64,000 nt of DNA. Origin: Magnetococcales bacterium (GTDB lineage: Bacteria > Pseudomonadota > Magnetococcia > Magnetococcales > Magnetaquicoccaceae). Positions 25,058 to 34,631 of the stretch are shown piece by piece. Numbering within the stretch: position 1 is the stretch's first letter; the number at the start of each line of letters is the position of its first letter. The position numbers and the translations under genes were made by a program. The notes under the pieces were generated by a model. That model was not told where the DNA came from. It did not search any database and worked only from the letters and a program-made list of their open reading frames with translations. The stretch is taken from assembly GCA_015231375.1 (NCBI GenBank), contig JADGBT010000009.1, positions 1 to 64,000 of the forward strand, given 5' to 3'.

Positions 25058-27646
25058 TCAGGATTCCAATTTGAAGCGCTGCACAATCTCTTTGAGGGAT
25101 CCGGACAGCCCGGACATGCCCTGCGCCCTTTGGTTGAGTTGGGCGCTCATGCGCGTCACGTCCGCCACGGCCTGATTCACCGGTTCCATGTTGGTGGCGA
25201 TCTCGTGGGCCATTTCGGCGGCGGCCAGCACGTTGCTGGTGATGTTCTGGCTGCCGCTGGAAGCCAGGGCCACGTTGCGGGTGATCTCCACCACGCCGGC
25301 GGACAGTTCCGACACGTTGCGGGTCACCTCCGCGATCCCCAAAGAGACCTCGCTGACCGCGCGGCTGACATCCAGCATATCCTGACTGGTGGCGCTCATC
25401 CCCTCGGTCACGGAACGGGTCTGTTCCGAAGCGGCGCTCATGGCCTTGGCGATGCCCTGGGCGGAGCGGTCCTGATCCTCGACCGCTTCGAGAATCTCCT
25501 CGTTGGCTGTGGCCATGGTCTGAATGATGGCGACGATCTGATCCGCCGAGTCCGAGGCGTCACGGGAGTGGTCGATCATGCGGGCGATGGTGTCGGAGAT
25601 CATGCCGGTGGCCGCAGCGGTCTGACGGGCCAGTTCCTTGACCTCGTTGGCCACCACCGCGAAGCCCTTGCCCGCGTCGCCGGCTCCCGCCGCCTCGATG
25701 GAGGCGTTGAGCGCCAGCATGTTGGTCTGTTCGGCGATGCTGTTGATCACATCCACCACCTTGTGAATCTCCTGACCCGACTCCATCAGGCGGTCCATCA
25801 CCTCCTGGGTGCGGTTGGCCTCGCGGTTGGCCCGTTCCGACGACTGGTTGGCCATCAGACAGCGTTGACGCACCTCGCCCAGGGCGTTGGTCATCACCTG
25901 AATCGCTCCCGCCACCCCTTGCACGTTGTCGCTGGTCTGTTCGGCGGCGCTTTTGACCTGTTCCATCCGTTCCGTGGCCTGATGGGTCGAACTGACCACG
26001 GCGGTCAGGCTGATGCTGGCCTCTTCGGCGGCGGCGGAGATGGTGTTGAGATTGGTGCTGGCCTCTTCGGCGGCGGCGGACAGGGTGTTGAGATTGGCGC
26101 TGGCCTGTTCGGCTTCCGTGGCGATGTGGTTGAGGTTGGTGCTGGAACGCTCCACGGCGTTGGAGACGGAAGCCGCCTTGCGGGTGAGCGTTTCCGCGCT
26201 GGTGTTCATCTCCCCGGAGACCTCGGACAACTCCCGTGAGGCCTCGGACAGGTTGCCGGATCCTTCCGACAAGGAGAGGAAAATCCCTTTCAGAATGGCG
26301 GCCATCCCCGACATGGCCATCAGCAGATGACCCAGTTCGTCGTTGCGCACCGGTCCCGGATGGGTGGTGAGATCCCCGGCGGCGATGCGATTCACGCCGT
26401 CCACCGCCCGATCCAGCGAGCCGGTGATCCGGCGGATCAGCAGCATCCCGAAGCCCACCATGAACACGCCCACCACCAGGGCCACGCTGTAGACCAGAAT
26501 CTGACTGGTGCGGCTCACGGTCGCGGCCTCGCGGGTCACGGCTGCGTTCAACTGGTCGGCCCAGGCGTCGATCTCTTCCAGACGTTGGATCACCTGACGC
26601 TGAATGGTCTCTCCCGCGTGACGGCTGGCCGCAGTCTGACGCTCCAGCTCCAGCGTGTCCCAGGCCATGCCGAACACCGCCTCCTGGCCATCCACCAGCA
26701 GGGCGGTCAGGTTGGCGAACTCCTTTTCCAACGGCTCGGTCATCTCCGTCACGCCGGGCGGGGCGTTCTGGGTGCTGGCCTTGAGAAGGGTGATGGACTG
26801 GCGCGCCAGATCCACCGCAGGCTTGATCTGATTGGCCTTGAGGCTGGTCAGCACATCCAGGGTCGGTTCCAGGCGGATCTGACGACTCAGGATCGACAGG
26901 GTGTTGACGCTGGCGATCACCTTCTCCGTCACCTGGCCGATGCGGCCTGTGCTTCCGGTGAGCATCGTGGCGGCCAGCGCGCGCAGTTCCGTTTCCGAGG
27001 CGCGGTTGTCCAGGGCGCGCCGGGTCTGACGTTTGCCCCGTACCGTGGCCAGGGTCACCTTGCCCTTGATGCCTTCGGCCAGGATGGTCATCCGTTCCAC
27101 CGTCTGATCCAGGGTCGTGGTCCGGCTCTTCATCCGCTGGATCAGCTCCAGATTCCGTTTGGTCAGCTCCAAAAGCCGGTCATCCTGCTCCAGATACTGG
27201 GCGAAGGAGTGTTTGAGCTGGGTCAGGGGCTGTTCCAGACCGCTCATGCCCTGTCCGAGCGCGCCCAGATGTTCCAGTTCGGCGCTGAAACGCCGATCCA
27301 TCTCCGCTCGGGCCGGTACGGAGCCGAGGGCCTCCGGGGAGGTGGCCTGCACCATGGTGTTCTGACGGTTGAGGTACTCCAAAAGCATGCCGCTCAAACG
27401 CCGTCCCGAGGTCTCCACTGGCAGGATCTGCTCCACCACACGGTTTTGCAGGGTGGTCAGACGGATCGTGGCAAAGGCCGCCGCTCCGGCGAGCACCACC
27501 GTGGCGATCAATCCCATGGCCGCCCATGCGGTCAGCAGACGACGGATGGTCCAGGTCTGGTGCGCTGTCTGGCCCGGACGCGACCACAACCGGCTCAACC
27601 GGTCGAAGAGGGAGGAAGAAAGGGTCGGGGAGGATGGGGCGCTCAT
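25058..27646 (-). CDS. Methyl-accepting chemotaxis protein
   Basis: 862 residues from the ATG at 27646, which overlaps the stop of the binding-protein gene (ATGA). TM1 ~35-60 ('[19 protein letters not shown]'), a long helical periplasmic region to ~385 (4-helix or HBM-like), TM2 ~ 390-412, HAMP, and the MCP signalling domain with the hairpin '[16 protein letters not shown]' and '[16 protein letters not shown]'. The cytoplasmic region before the tip holds repeated '[19 protein letters not shown]' heptads. No CheR-tethering pentapeptide at the C-terminus ('QRFKLES'). Likely senses the ligand presented by the coupled periplasmic binding protein. Context fits directed motility; no flagellar genes are in the window. 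Confidence 0.93.
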   Translation of the reverse strand: MSAPSSPTLSSSLFDRLSRLWSRPGQTAHQTWTIRRLLTAWAAMGLIATVVLAGAAAFATIRLTTLQNRVVEQILPVETSGRRLSGMLLEYLNRQNTMVQATSPEALGSVPARAEMDRRFSAELEHLGALGQGMSGLEQPLTQLKHSFAQYLEQDDRLLELTKRNLELIQRMKSRTTTLDQTVERMTILAEGIKGKVTLATVRGKRQTRRALDNRASETELRALAATMLTGSTGRIGQVTEKVIASVNTLSILSRQIRLEPTLDVLTSLKANQIKPAVDLARQSITLLKASTQNAPPGVTEMTEPLEKEFANLTALLVDGQEAVFGMAWDTLELERQTAASRHAGETIQRQVIQRLEEIDAWADQLNAAVTREAATVSRTSQILVYSVALVVGVFMVGFGMLLIRRITGSLDRAVDGVNRIAAGDLTTHPGPVRNDELGHLLMAMSGMAAILKGIFLSLSEGSGNLSEASRELSEVSGEMNTSAETLTRKAASVSNAVERSSTNLNHIATEAEQASANLNTLSAAAEEASTNLNTISAAAEEASISLTAVVSSTHQATERMEQVKSAAEQTSDNVQGVAGAIQVMTNALGEVRQRCLMANQSSERANREANRTQEVMDRLMESGQEIHKVVDVINSIAEQTNMLALNASIEAAGAGDAGKGFAVVANEVKELARQTAAATGMISDTIARMIDHSRDASDSADQIVAIIQTMATANEEILEAVEDQDRSAQGIAKAMSAASEQTRSVTEGMSATSQDMLDVSRAVSEVSLGIAEVTRNVSELSAGVVEITRNVALASSGSQNITSNVLAAAEMAHEIATNMEPVNQAVADVTRMSAQLNQRAQGMSGLSGSLKEIVQRFKLES

Positions 27647-28830
27647 CGCAGTTGGCTCCAGGCGAGGGGTTGAAACTCCCCCTGGACCAAGCGGGTGGGC
27701 CACACCTTGTGGCTGGCTTGGTGATCGGTCTTGCCGAAACTGACCGGTGTGCCGATGCCCAGATCAAAATCGCGCAGGTTTTCCAGCGTGTTGACCAGGG
27801 ACTCCCGGTCTTCGGCCGGGTTGCCGCCCAGGGTGGAACGACGGATCCCCTCCACGAGCAGACGCGCGGCCAGATAGCCTTCCAGGGAGAGGAAATCGGG
27901 TTTGGCGTCCGCCCGGTACTGGCGCAACGCCTCCAGATAGGCTTTCACGCCGGGCATGGGATCGTGGAGGGCCGGGGTCACCTGGGTGACGATCACCCCT
28001 TCGCCATCCTTGCCCAACGCCTTGGCCAGGGCCGCGCTGCCCACAAAGGAGACATTCAGGAACAGCGCCTGGGGCAGATCCTTGCGCGCCTCGCGAATGA
28101 AGGCCGCGCAGGCCGGATAGGCCCCCACCATGATGATGGCGCGGGGTTCGACTTCGGCATCCAGAATGGTGGCCAGGGCACCTTCCACATGGGTGGTGTT
28201 GCGGGTGTAGCGTCCATGGGCCAGGGAGTCGGTTTCGGTGAATCCGCGACTCTTGAGCGCCGCCACCGAACCGGCGTATCCGGAATCCCCGTAGCCGTCG
28301 TTCTGGGTGAAGAAGGCGATCTCTTTGGGCTTGATGCCGATGCCCAGCAAACCGTCGATCATGGCGGCGGTCTCTTCGGCGTAGCTGGCTCGGTAATTGA
28401 AAATGTAGCGTTCCGGCGGGGTTTTGCGCAGCAGTCCGGCCCCGGTGACCGCGCCCATCAGGATGGTCCGGGTTTCGTTGGCGATCGGCGCCGAAACCAC
28501 TGCCGTTGGCGTGCCCACATTGCCGATGACCGCCAGCACCTTCTTCTCTTCGATCAGGTGGCGCATGTTGACCGCCGCCTTGTTGGGTTCGTAGCCGTCG
28601 TCCAGCGCCAAGAGGCGCAACTGGCGACCGTGGACGCCGCCAGCCCGGTTCACGCTGTCGAAGAGGCTTTCCACACCCAGGCGGGTATTTTGACCCAGGG
28701 CCACGGGACCGCTCTCCAGCGGTGTGGACATGCCGATGGCCAGTTCGGCGGCGGCCAGGGCGGTGCCAGAGCATGTCAGCAGACCGACCAGCCCCAGGAT
28801 CCGGGTCAGAGGCAACAGGGTGAATCTCAT
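27643..28830 (-). CDS. Periplasmic binding protein (LivJ-like) coupled to an MCP
   Basis: 395 residues. Signal peptide ('[16 protein letters not shown]'), then a type I periplasmic-binding fold: '[21 protein letters not shown]' at the start, '[20 protein letters not shown]', '[10 protein letters not shown]' and '[15 protein letters not shown]' as in branched-chain amino-acid or amide binding proteins. There is no permease or ATPase gene beside it. It overlaps the MCP gene by ATGA, so its job is probably ligand presentation to the chemoreceptor, not transport. Ligand unknown; amino acids, amides or urea-like compounds are family precedents. Confidence 0.87.
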   Translation of the reverse strand: MRFTLLPLTRILGLVGLLTCSGTALAAAELAIGMSTPLESGPVALGQNTRLGVESLFDSVNRAGGVHGRQLRLLALDDGYEPNKAAVNMRHLIEEKKVLAVIGNVGTPTAVVSAPIANETRTILMGAVTGAGLLRKTPPERYIFNYRASYAEETAAMIDGLLGIGIKPKEIAFFTQNDGYGDSGYAGSVAALKSRGFTETDSLAHGRYTRNTTHVEGALATILDAEVEPRAIIMVGAYPACAAFIREARKDLPQALFLNVSFVGSAALAKALGKDGEGVIVTQVTPALHDPMPGVKAYLEALRQYRADAKPDFLSLEGYLAARLLVEGIRRSTLGGNPAEDRESLVNTLENLRDFDLGIGTPVSFGKTDHQASHKVWPTRLVQGEFQPLAWSQLR

Positions 28831-29077
28831 GAGGAGACGATCCTTTGTACTTTAAAGTTTCGAAAGAGGCGGATTCAAGACCGGAATCGATGGGAATGGG
28901 CGGCGTTTGTGCGGCGTTTGTGACGGTGATGGTGCGTGCTGCGCCGCGCGCTGCCGTGCCGGTCATGGATGTCCATGGGTGGCTTAAACTACAGCAAAGT
29001 AGCGTCCATGGCAATCCGGGTTGCAGCGGATGGCGTTGCGGAAGACGCGTGCGTTTTGGCGTTTGACTCTCGACAGG

Positions 29078-31528
29078 TCAGGCGTGTACCTGGCCACGGA
29101 TGTACCCGACCAGCTCCCGTGCCAGATCCGCGCCGCGCGCGTGGCGGCGCGCCGGATTGGCGGCCAGGGATTTTTCCACGATCCTGGCCAGATCCGGGTG
29201 GATTTCCGGACGCAGTTCGGCGATCGACTGGGGTGGACCGGTCAGAATCCGGGTGCGCAGGGTCTCCGGGTCGTCGGTCTTGAAAGGGGGATGGCCGGTG
29301 AGCAGATGAAACAAAATCGCCCCCAGGGCATACAGATCGCTCCGGGGATCGTTGCCCCCCGGCGCGAGGGACTCGGGTGGGGCATACGGGGAGATGCCGG
29401 TACCGGCGGGATCTGTCCCCAACAGTCTGGCCAGTCCGAACTCCTTGATCCAGACCTGACGGGTTTTGGGATCGTATCCCAGATCCTCGGGGCGCAGATT
29501 GCCGTGGATCACGCCCCGTTGATGGACGTGATCCAGGGTCAAGGCGGCGCGGGTGATGATGTAGAGAATCAGGGACTGAGGCAGGGGATCATCTGGATGA
29601 ACGTGGCGCTCCAGGTTGCCGGAAATGGGAAAATGTTCCATGACCAGATGGGGAGGGCGGGACTCCAGTTGGATCGCCAGCAGGGAGACCACTCCGTCGT
29701 GTTGAAAACGCAGCCACCGTTCCCCGTCTTTCAGGAAGGTCCGTCTGGCATGTGCGGCCGCTTCGGGAGTTGGGTGCAGGCCCGGTCCGGGCAGACGCAG
29801 GATCACGGCCTGACCGGATTCGGGATCCCGTCCCAGCAACAAGGTGCCCAGGGCGTCTTGCGCCAGTTCCGCGAGGATTGAATATTCTCCCACTTGGCGC
29901 AACGGCTGCTCCGCAGGCAGGGAGTGGGGCAGGTGTGCGGCGTGCGTCGGGGTCAGTCGGGCCTGGATGCGTTGCAGCCGTTCCGCCGCTTCCGCATCGT
30001 TTGGATTGAAGCGGAGCATGCGTTGGCAGACCAGGATCGCATCGGCGTGACGTTGCGCGGTTTCCAGATCCTGACCCAACTGGCGGGAGATCTGCATCAG
30101 CATCGGATCCATGGCGCACAGGCAAAAATGCTCCATGGCCAGATCCCAACAATTTTGCCCTTGATAAGCCAGGATCAGGGCCAGTCGGGTGTTCTGTTCA
30201 CCGGGTCTGGCGTCGGATCTGGGAGGGGCGCGATACGGTGTGTCGATCAGCATGGGCAGGAAGAGTCCCAGGGTGAGCATGGCCATCGGACCGGCCATCG
30301 GTACCCACCATCCCAGGGTGTCCAGCAGTCGGACGTGGGCGATGGGCACCAGCAGACCCAGGAGCACGGTGATCATCAGGGGCGTCAGCCGGGCGCCCAC
30401 GCCGCCGGGAGGCGCGGACAGCAGCAACAGGCCAATCGCGCTATACAATCCGTACCGGAGCGGGGCCGCCCACTCCGGAATCCGGAAACCTTGACCGTCG
30501 AGCAGGGCCGCCACCCCCTGGGCATGGATTTCCAAAGGCGTCATGTCGCGGCCCGTGGGGGTTGCCAGAGTGCGGGTCAGCCGGGAGGCGGTGGGACCGA
30601 TCAGCACCACCCGCTCCTGGAAGCGATCTGGGGGGACGTTGCCGTCGAGGATGGAGATCATGGAGTAGGTCGCGAACTCCGGTTGCCGATTGACGCCGGG
30701 ATGAAAATAAGGATGCAACCAGCCGTGAGCGCGTGTGGGCAGGAGGAGATCGTTGATCTGGAGCCTGCCGTCGGCATGGGGACGCAGGGTCTGCGGCGCG
30801 GAGGAGAGGGCTTCGATGGCCACGGCCAGCGTCAGGGTCGGGTACAAGGTATCGTGGAACCGGACCATCAGGGGCAGACTTCTCATCACGTCATCCGGGT
30901 CGGGAGGGAGCATGTCCACTCCCAGACGGGCGGCGTTGAACCCCAGTTCTTCCCGTGGGGAGTGGAGGGTGTGCAGGGTGATGAGGGCGTCGAGGTTCGG
31001 AATCGGCGCGGATGGGGTGGGCAGGGCCGAAGCGTTCATGAACGTCGGAGCGGAGGCGGAAACCGGGGGCATGGGTGTGGTTCCCAGGGTGCCGGACACC
31101 CCCATCACCACCTTGCCGGCCAGTCGGAAGGCGTTGGCCAGCGGGATGGCGTCATCCGTGTTGGACGGGATCGGAAAGGTGAATCCCATCACCCGTGGCG
31201 CTCCCCGCTGAAGAATGTCCAACAGTCGGGTGTAATGGCGTGGGTCCAGGGGCCATTCGCCCAGACGGTCCAGGGTGGCGTCGTCGATGGTGATCAGCAC
31301 CACCCGGTTTTCGGTGTCCCGGGTGATGGCCCGCAGTCCACGGTCATAGGCCCAGCGTTCCAGGGTCTGGATGGGGGCTGTGTGGTCGAACAGGGCAAAC
31401 AGGACGACCAGTGCCAGCACCAGCATGCGGTGATTGCGGAACGGAAAGCGGGTCATGGTGACTGGCGTACGATGGAGGGCTCCAACCGAAGGAGGGTGCG
31501 ACGACTCTTTCGGAAACTGGATGTCCAT
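29078..31528 (-). CDS. CHASE2 sensor with a serine/threonine pseudokinase domain
   Basis: 816 residues. TM ~35-50, extracytoplasmic CHASE2 ~50-350 ('VVLITIDDATLDRLGEWPLD', 'VVLIGPTASRL'), then three membrane segments ~355-430, a helical TPR-like segment ~450-520, and a Hanks-type kinase fold ~547-810. Every catalytic landmark is altered: the Gly-rich loop reads 'LAQDALGTLLLG', the VAIK lysine position reads 'VILRL' (Arg), the HRD motif reads 'VIHGNLRPEDL' (Asp to Asn, Lys to Arg), and DFG reads 'KEFGLA' (Glu). The structural parts remain ('YAPPESL', 'SDLYALGAILFHLLTG'). It is therefore probably a pseudokinase that binds rather than phosphorylates. ATG at 31528 follows GAGG about 10 bases upstream. 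Confidence 0.88.
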   Translation of the reverse strand: MDIQFPKESSHPPSVGALHRTPVTMTRFPFRNHRMLVLALVVLFALFDHTAPIQTLERWAYDRGLRAITRDTENRVVLITIDDATLDRLGEWPLDPRHYTRLLDILQRGAPRVMGFTFPIPSNTDDAIPLANAFRLAGKVVMGVSGTLGTTPMPPVSASAPTFMNASALPTPSAPIPNLDALITLHTLHSPREELGFNAARLGVDMLPPDPDDVMRSLPLMVRFHDTLYPTLTLAVAIEALSSAPQTLRPHADGRLQINDLLLPTRAHGWLHPYFHPGVNRQPEFATYSMISILDGNVPPDRFQERVVLIGPTASRLTRTLATPTGRDMTPLEIHAQGVAALLDGQGFRIPEWAAPLRYGLYSAIGLLLLSAPPGGVGARLTPLMITVLLGLLVPIAHVRLLDTLGWWVPMAGPMAMLTLGLFLPMLIDTPYRAPPRSDARPGEQNTRLALILAYQGQNCWDLAMEHFCLCAMDPMLMQISRQLGQDLETAQRHADAILVCQRMLRFNPNDAEAAERLQRIQARLTPTHAAHLPHSLPAEQPLRQVGEYSILAELAQDALGTLLLGRDPESGQAVILRLPGPGLHPTPEAAAHARRTFLKDGERWLRFQHDGVVSLLAIQLESRPPHLVMEHFPISGNLERHVHPDDPLPQSLILYIITRAALTLDHVHQRGVIHGNLRPEDLGYDPKTRQVWIKEFGLARLLGTDPAGTGISPYAPPESLAPGGNDPRSDLYALGAILFHLLTGHPPFKTDDPETLRTRILTGPPQSIAELRPEIHPDLARIVEKSLAANPARRHARGADLARELVGYIRGQVHA

Positions 31529-31613
31529 TTTATGATACCCTCATCGGGCGGAAAGGACAATCATCCGGAACAAAAAAAGAGCCGTTTTCCGGCGCATGGG
31601 TGTGGGGGGATCG

Positions 31614-32642
31614 ATGATTCGCATTCAGACCGACGATTTTTCGCTGGAGCGGGAGGTGGCTGCCCTGATTGCCGGACGCGCCGGAGTGGGGGGTGTGGTC
31701 AGTTTCGTGGGTACGGTGCGGGATGAGGCGGACGGGGATCGGGTCGAGGCCATGGTGTTGGAACACTATCCCGGCATGGCCGAATCCGAATTGGCCCGCA
31801 TCGAGCAGGAGGCGTGTTCCCGTTTTTGCGTGGAGGCGGTGCTGGTGGTGCATCGGGTGGGCCGGTTGTCCGTGGGCGACAACATCGTTTTGGTGGCGGC
31901 GGCGGCGCGTCATCGGGCCGAGGCGTTCGCTGCCTGCCGTTTTTTGATCGATCGTTTGAAACGCGATGTGCCTTTGTGGAAAAAGGAGTTCACCATCCGG
32001 GGCGGTTCCCGCTGGGTGGAGGTTTGTCCCGGATGCGAGGCGGCTTCCGGGACCGGGGGGGGTGGCGCGTCGGTCGGTGCGGACGGCGTCGGCCCACCGG
32101 TTGTTGAGTGCGGGCCGGACCACGGTCCGCGCGAGCGGAGCCGGAGCGAGGCGGAGGTCTCCTGGTCCGGGTTGCGGGTGGGGATTCTGACCCTGTCCGA
32201 CAGTCGGGATCTGGCTGCGGACGCCAGCGGTGCCGCCCTGGAGCAGGCGGTGCGGGCGTTCGGCGGCGAGGTGGTGGTGCGGGAGGTGCTGCCGGACGCA
32301 GAGACGCGCATCCGCGAGGCGCTGATCGCATGGTCCGAGGGTGGGGGATTGGCGGTGATCCTGACCACGGGCGGGACCGGTCCCGGTCCCAGGGATGTCA
32401 CCCCCGAGGCCACCCGGGCGGTGTGCGACCGGGAGTTGCCGGGATTTTCGGAGTTGATTCGGGCCGCCGGGTTGCGGCAGACCCGTTTGGCGGCCTTGAC
32501 GCGGGGGGTGAGCGCTTTCCGGGGGCAGACCTTGGTCATCAACCTGCCGGGTTCGACACGGGGAGCGTTGTGCAGTCTGGAGGCGGTGGCGGATCTGGTG
32601 CCCCATGCCGTGCGCATGGCCCGGGGGGAAGGGCATGGCTGA
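31614..32642 (+). CDS. MoaE-MogA/MoaB fusion (molybdopterin synthase large subunit + adenylyltransferase)
   Basis: 342 residues; ATG at 31614 follows GGGGGA. Residues 1-~135 are MoaE ('VGTVRDEADGD', 'HRVGRLSVGDNIVLVAAAA', 'VPLWKKEF'), which with thiocarboxylated MoaD converts cPMP to molybdopterin. A low-complexity linker (~137-180) joins MogA/MoaB (~182-342; 'ILTLSDSRDLAADASG', 'LTTGGTGPGPRDVTPEAT', 'NLPGSTRGA'), which adenylylates molybdopterin before metal insertion. Fusing the two steps would channel the intermediate. In the MogA P-loop-like end, 'LPGST' replaces the usual 'LPGSP'. No moaD or moaA is seen here. Divergent from the CHASE2 gene, convergent with a ThiF-type gene. Confidence 0.9.
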   Translation: MIRIQTDDFSLEREVAALIAGRAGVGGVVSFVGTVRDEADGDRVEAMVLEHYPGMAESELARIEQEACSRFCVEAVLVVHRVGRLSVGDNIVLVAAAARHRAEAFAACRFLIDRLKRDVPLWKKEFTIRGGSRWVEVCPGCEAASGTGGGGASVGADGVGPPVVECGPDHGPRERSRSEAEVSWSGLRVGILTLSDSRDLAADASGAALEQAVRAFGGEVVVREVLPDAETRIREALIAWSEGGGLAVILTTGGTGPGPRDVTPEATRAVCDRELPGFSELIRAAGLRQTRLAALTRGVSAFRGQTLVINLPGSTRGALCSLEAVADLVPHAVRMARGEGHG

Positions 32643-32669
32643 TGGCGTGGTCCGGGAAGGATCGGGGGG

Positions 32670-33434
32670 TCAGGTTGGCGGGTTGGGGAGGATCGGGGGG
32701 CGGGCGCACACCGGACAGGCGGGATCTTTGGGAATGGCGATCCGCAGGTCGAGCGAATTCCGCAGATTGATCAAGCGGAGCGATCCGGTGTCGTGCGGCG
32801 CGGGCCGGTTCAACACGGTTTTCACCACTTCGGCGGCCAGCAAGGCGGCGATCACCCCGGCCACCGGGCCCAGCACCCCGGCGGTGGCACAGGTCGTCGG
32901 GTCGGTCTCCGAGGTGTCGTTCGCATTCGTCTCCGGATACAGACAGTGATAACAGGGCGCTTCCGGATCCACCCCATGATGAAAGGTGGCCACCTGTCCC
33001 TCGAAACCCGACACCGCCCCTGATACCAGTGGAATCCGGCAGTTCAGGCAGGCCCGGTTGAGCCGATGACGCGCGCTGTAATTGTCGCTGCCATCCACCG
33101 CCAGATCGCATCCGGCCACGGCTTGCAGGATGTTGGTTGCGGTGATGCGGGCAGGGATCGGGGTGACGCGGGTGGCGGGGTGGATGCGTTGCAGGGTCAG
33201 TCGCGCCGATTCGGCTTTGGGGGCTCCCACCCGCGCGGTGACGTGTAGAATCTGACGAGGGAGATTGGAGCGTTCCACCCGGTCCGAGTCGGCGATCACC
33301 AGGTGTCCGATGCCGGCGCGGGCCAGAAACCAGGCCAGCGGCGCGCCCAGGCCGCCTGCTCCCAGAATGAAGATCCGTGCCGTTTGCAGGCGGGGATCGA
33401 CGGATCGGTGCAGGTGGTGTGGAGAGAGTGGCAC
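32670..33434 (-). CDS. ThiF/MoeB/HesA-family adenylyltransferase (E1-like)
   Basis: 254 residues. It adenylylates the C-terminus of a ubiquitin-like sulfur carrier such as MoaD or ThiS. Visible: nucleotide-binding 'ILGAGGLGAPLAWFLARAG', 'VERSNLPRQ', 'DGSDNYSARHRLN', the zinc pair 'CYHC' and 'CPVC', and a Cys in the crossover region ('TTCATAGVLGPV'). It has no C-terminal rhodanese domain, as in MoeB. The convergent MoaE-MogA gene makes MoeB the best guess, but ThiF or HesA cannot be excluded. An ATATATA-rich stretch at 33466-33479 may hold its -10. Confidence 0.85.
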   Translation of the reverse strand: MPLSPHHLHRSVDPRLQTARIFILGAGGLGAPLAWFLARAGIGHLVIADSDRVERSNLPRQILHVTARVGAPKAESARLTLQRIHPATRVTPIPARITATNILQAVAGCDLAVDGSDNYSARHRLNRACLNCRIPLVSGAVSGFEGQVATFHHGVDPEAPCYHCLYPETNANDTSETDPTTCATAGVLGPVAGVIAALLAAEVVKTVLNRPAPHDTGSLRLINLRNSLDLRIAIPKDPACPVCARPPILPNPPT

Positions 33435-33488
33435 TTTGAAGAGTTGGCGCGACGGTTTTGCTTTTCTTTATATATAAAGAAGAGGAGC

Positions 33489-33537
33489 CTCCCTTCCGGT
33501 CGGGGGATGGTCTGGGGGGACGTCGACCGGAAGGGAG
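33489..33537 (-). terminator. Terminator hairpin after the S24 repressor gene
   Basis: CTCCCTTCCGGTCG (33489-33502) pairs perfectly with 33524-33537. On the minus strand it lies 33 bases past the repressor stop and is followed by a C/T-rich run leading to CTTTATATATAAAG. The T-run is imperfect. Confidence 0.6.
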
Positions 33538-33569
33538 TGGCTTGGGCTGTGGGGCTTTGAGCCGAAGGA

Positions 33570-34259
33570 TCAATAGTCCTTGTATTTGGCCACGACCACG
33601 CCGCTGACAATCAGGGGGCCTTGAATTTCGATCAGCGGATACCGGGAATTCAGGGGTTTCATGTATTGTCTGGCACCATGCACGATCAATTGCTTGAGCG
33701 TGGCGCGATTGTCTTCGCTTGTCCGCGCGATCAGAAAACGGTTATGCTCGGCTTTCATCGTGGGGTCGACGATGATGAGTTCCCCTTCGGTGAACTCGGG
33801 TTCCATGGAGTCGTCCGGGACTTCCAGGGCATAGGCTTTGGAGCTGGTTCTCGGGGCTACGGGGATCCAGGATTTGACGTTTTCCGGATGATGGGATTCG
33901 GCGGTTTCCGGGGTATAGGCTTTGGCCTCTTCCCAGGTGATCAAGGGAATGCGGGCGATGACCGGAACCCGATAGCCTTCGGCGGATTCCGAAACGCCGC
34001 TCATGCCGGGGCCGGATCCGGGAGGGCCGCCTAGACTCATTTCGCCCCGACCGGTGTCCAGCCAGATGGGATCGACTCCGCAGGTGAGGGCGATGGCGAC
34101 CGTGCGCCGCGAGGAGCGGGAGCGTCCGCACTCCAGTTTGTGTACCGCCGTTTGGCTGATGCCGACCCGGTCCGCGAGTTGTTTCTGGGTGAGGCTGGCA
34201 TATTTCCGGGCTGTTTGGATACGGTCGCTCAAGGTTAACGTGCTGGTTCTGTCTGTCAT
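33570..34259 (-). CDS. XRE-family LexA/CI-like repressor with S24 peptidase domain
   Basis: 229 residues. An N-terminal helix-turn-helix (~10-65, 'LTQKQLADRVGISQTAVHKLE') is followed by a linker and a S24 peptidase-like domain with the Ser/Lys dyad: Ser in 'VPDDSMEPEF' and Lys in 'ATLKQL'. Such repressors self-cleave when RecA filaments form, or bind ligand, and control phage or stress genes. I chose the ATG at 34259 because homology begins right after it; an upstream frame is open only through a TTG. No phage genes are adjacent, so it looks like a solitary regulator. Its own upstream region is AT-rich. Confidence 0.87.
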   Translation of the reverse strand: MTDRTSTLTLSDRIQTARKYASLTQKQLADRVGISQTAVHKLECGRSRSSRRTVAIALTCGVDPIWLDTGRGEMSLGGPPGSGPGMSGVSESAEGYRVPVIARIPLITWEEAKAYTPETAESHHPENVKSWIPVAPRTSSKAYALEVPDDSMEPEFTEGELIIVDPTMKAEHNRFLIARTSEDNRATLKQLIVHGARQYMKPLNSRYPLIEIQGPLIVSGVVVAKYKDY

Positions 34260-34631
34260 GGCTTTTTTGGATCCTTTATGATGAATGGTTACGTCAACGA
34301 TGTGTGTATACTTTCCGTCAGAGTTTTGCAACCTGTTACATTTTTGTTCAGGAGAGGACTCTGGTGAGAATTAAAAACTATTATTTTTAATAATTTGTTA
34401 ATTAATAATAATCTATGACCTTTTATGGGCGTTTATTGGCCTGAATCGGCCTTGTGTTTAATTTTTATAATTTATTGCCTGTTCATGCATTCTTGATGTG
34501 TTGTTAAAAAAATGCAATAATCGGTTTTTCTGACCTTTGTCCGGTGAATCCATACGTTGGTATGGGTTTATCATCATTTTGTTTCGGGTTTCGATCCTTT
34601 CGGATTCTTCAACTGTTATGGGAGTACAGGC
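34260..34631. other. AT-rich divergent region, ~370 bases
   Basis: Far more AT-rich than the rest of the window. It separates the S24 repressor (minus) from yajD (plus). It contains an all-AT inverted repeat ATTAAAAA/TTTTTAAT at 34370-34377 / 34384-34391 (6-base loop) followed by TTAATTAATAATAAT. On the minus strand TATACA near 34307 is a candidate -10 for the repressor. No gene is seen. Confidence 0.6.
34370..34391. repeat. AT-only inverted repeat between repressor and yajD
   Basis: Perfect 8-bp arms ATTAAAAA and TTTTTAAT separated by 6 bases. It may be an operator for the adjacent repressor or an AT-rich promoter element; no half-site match to LexA boxes is evident. Confidence 0.4.

Noticed and set aside
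24900-25175. Small plus-strand gene next to the MCP
   Set aside because: It starts in the intergenic hairpin region and runs antisense into the MCP; no homology or ribosome site.
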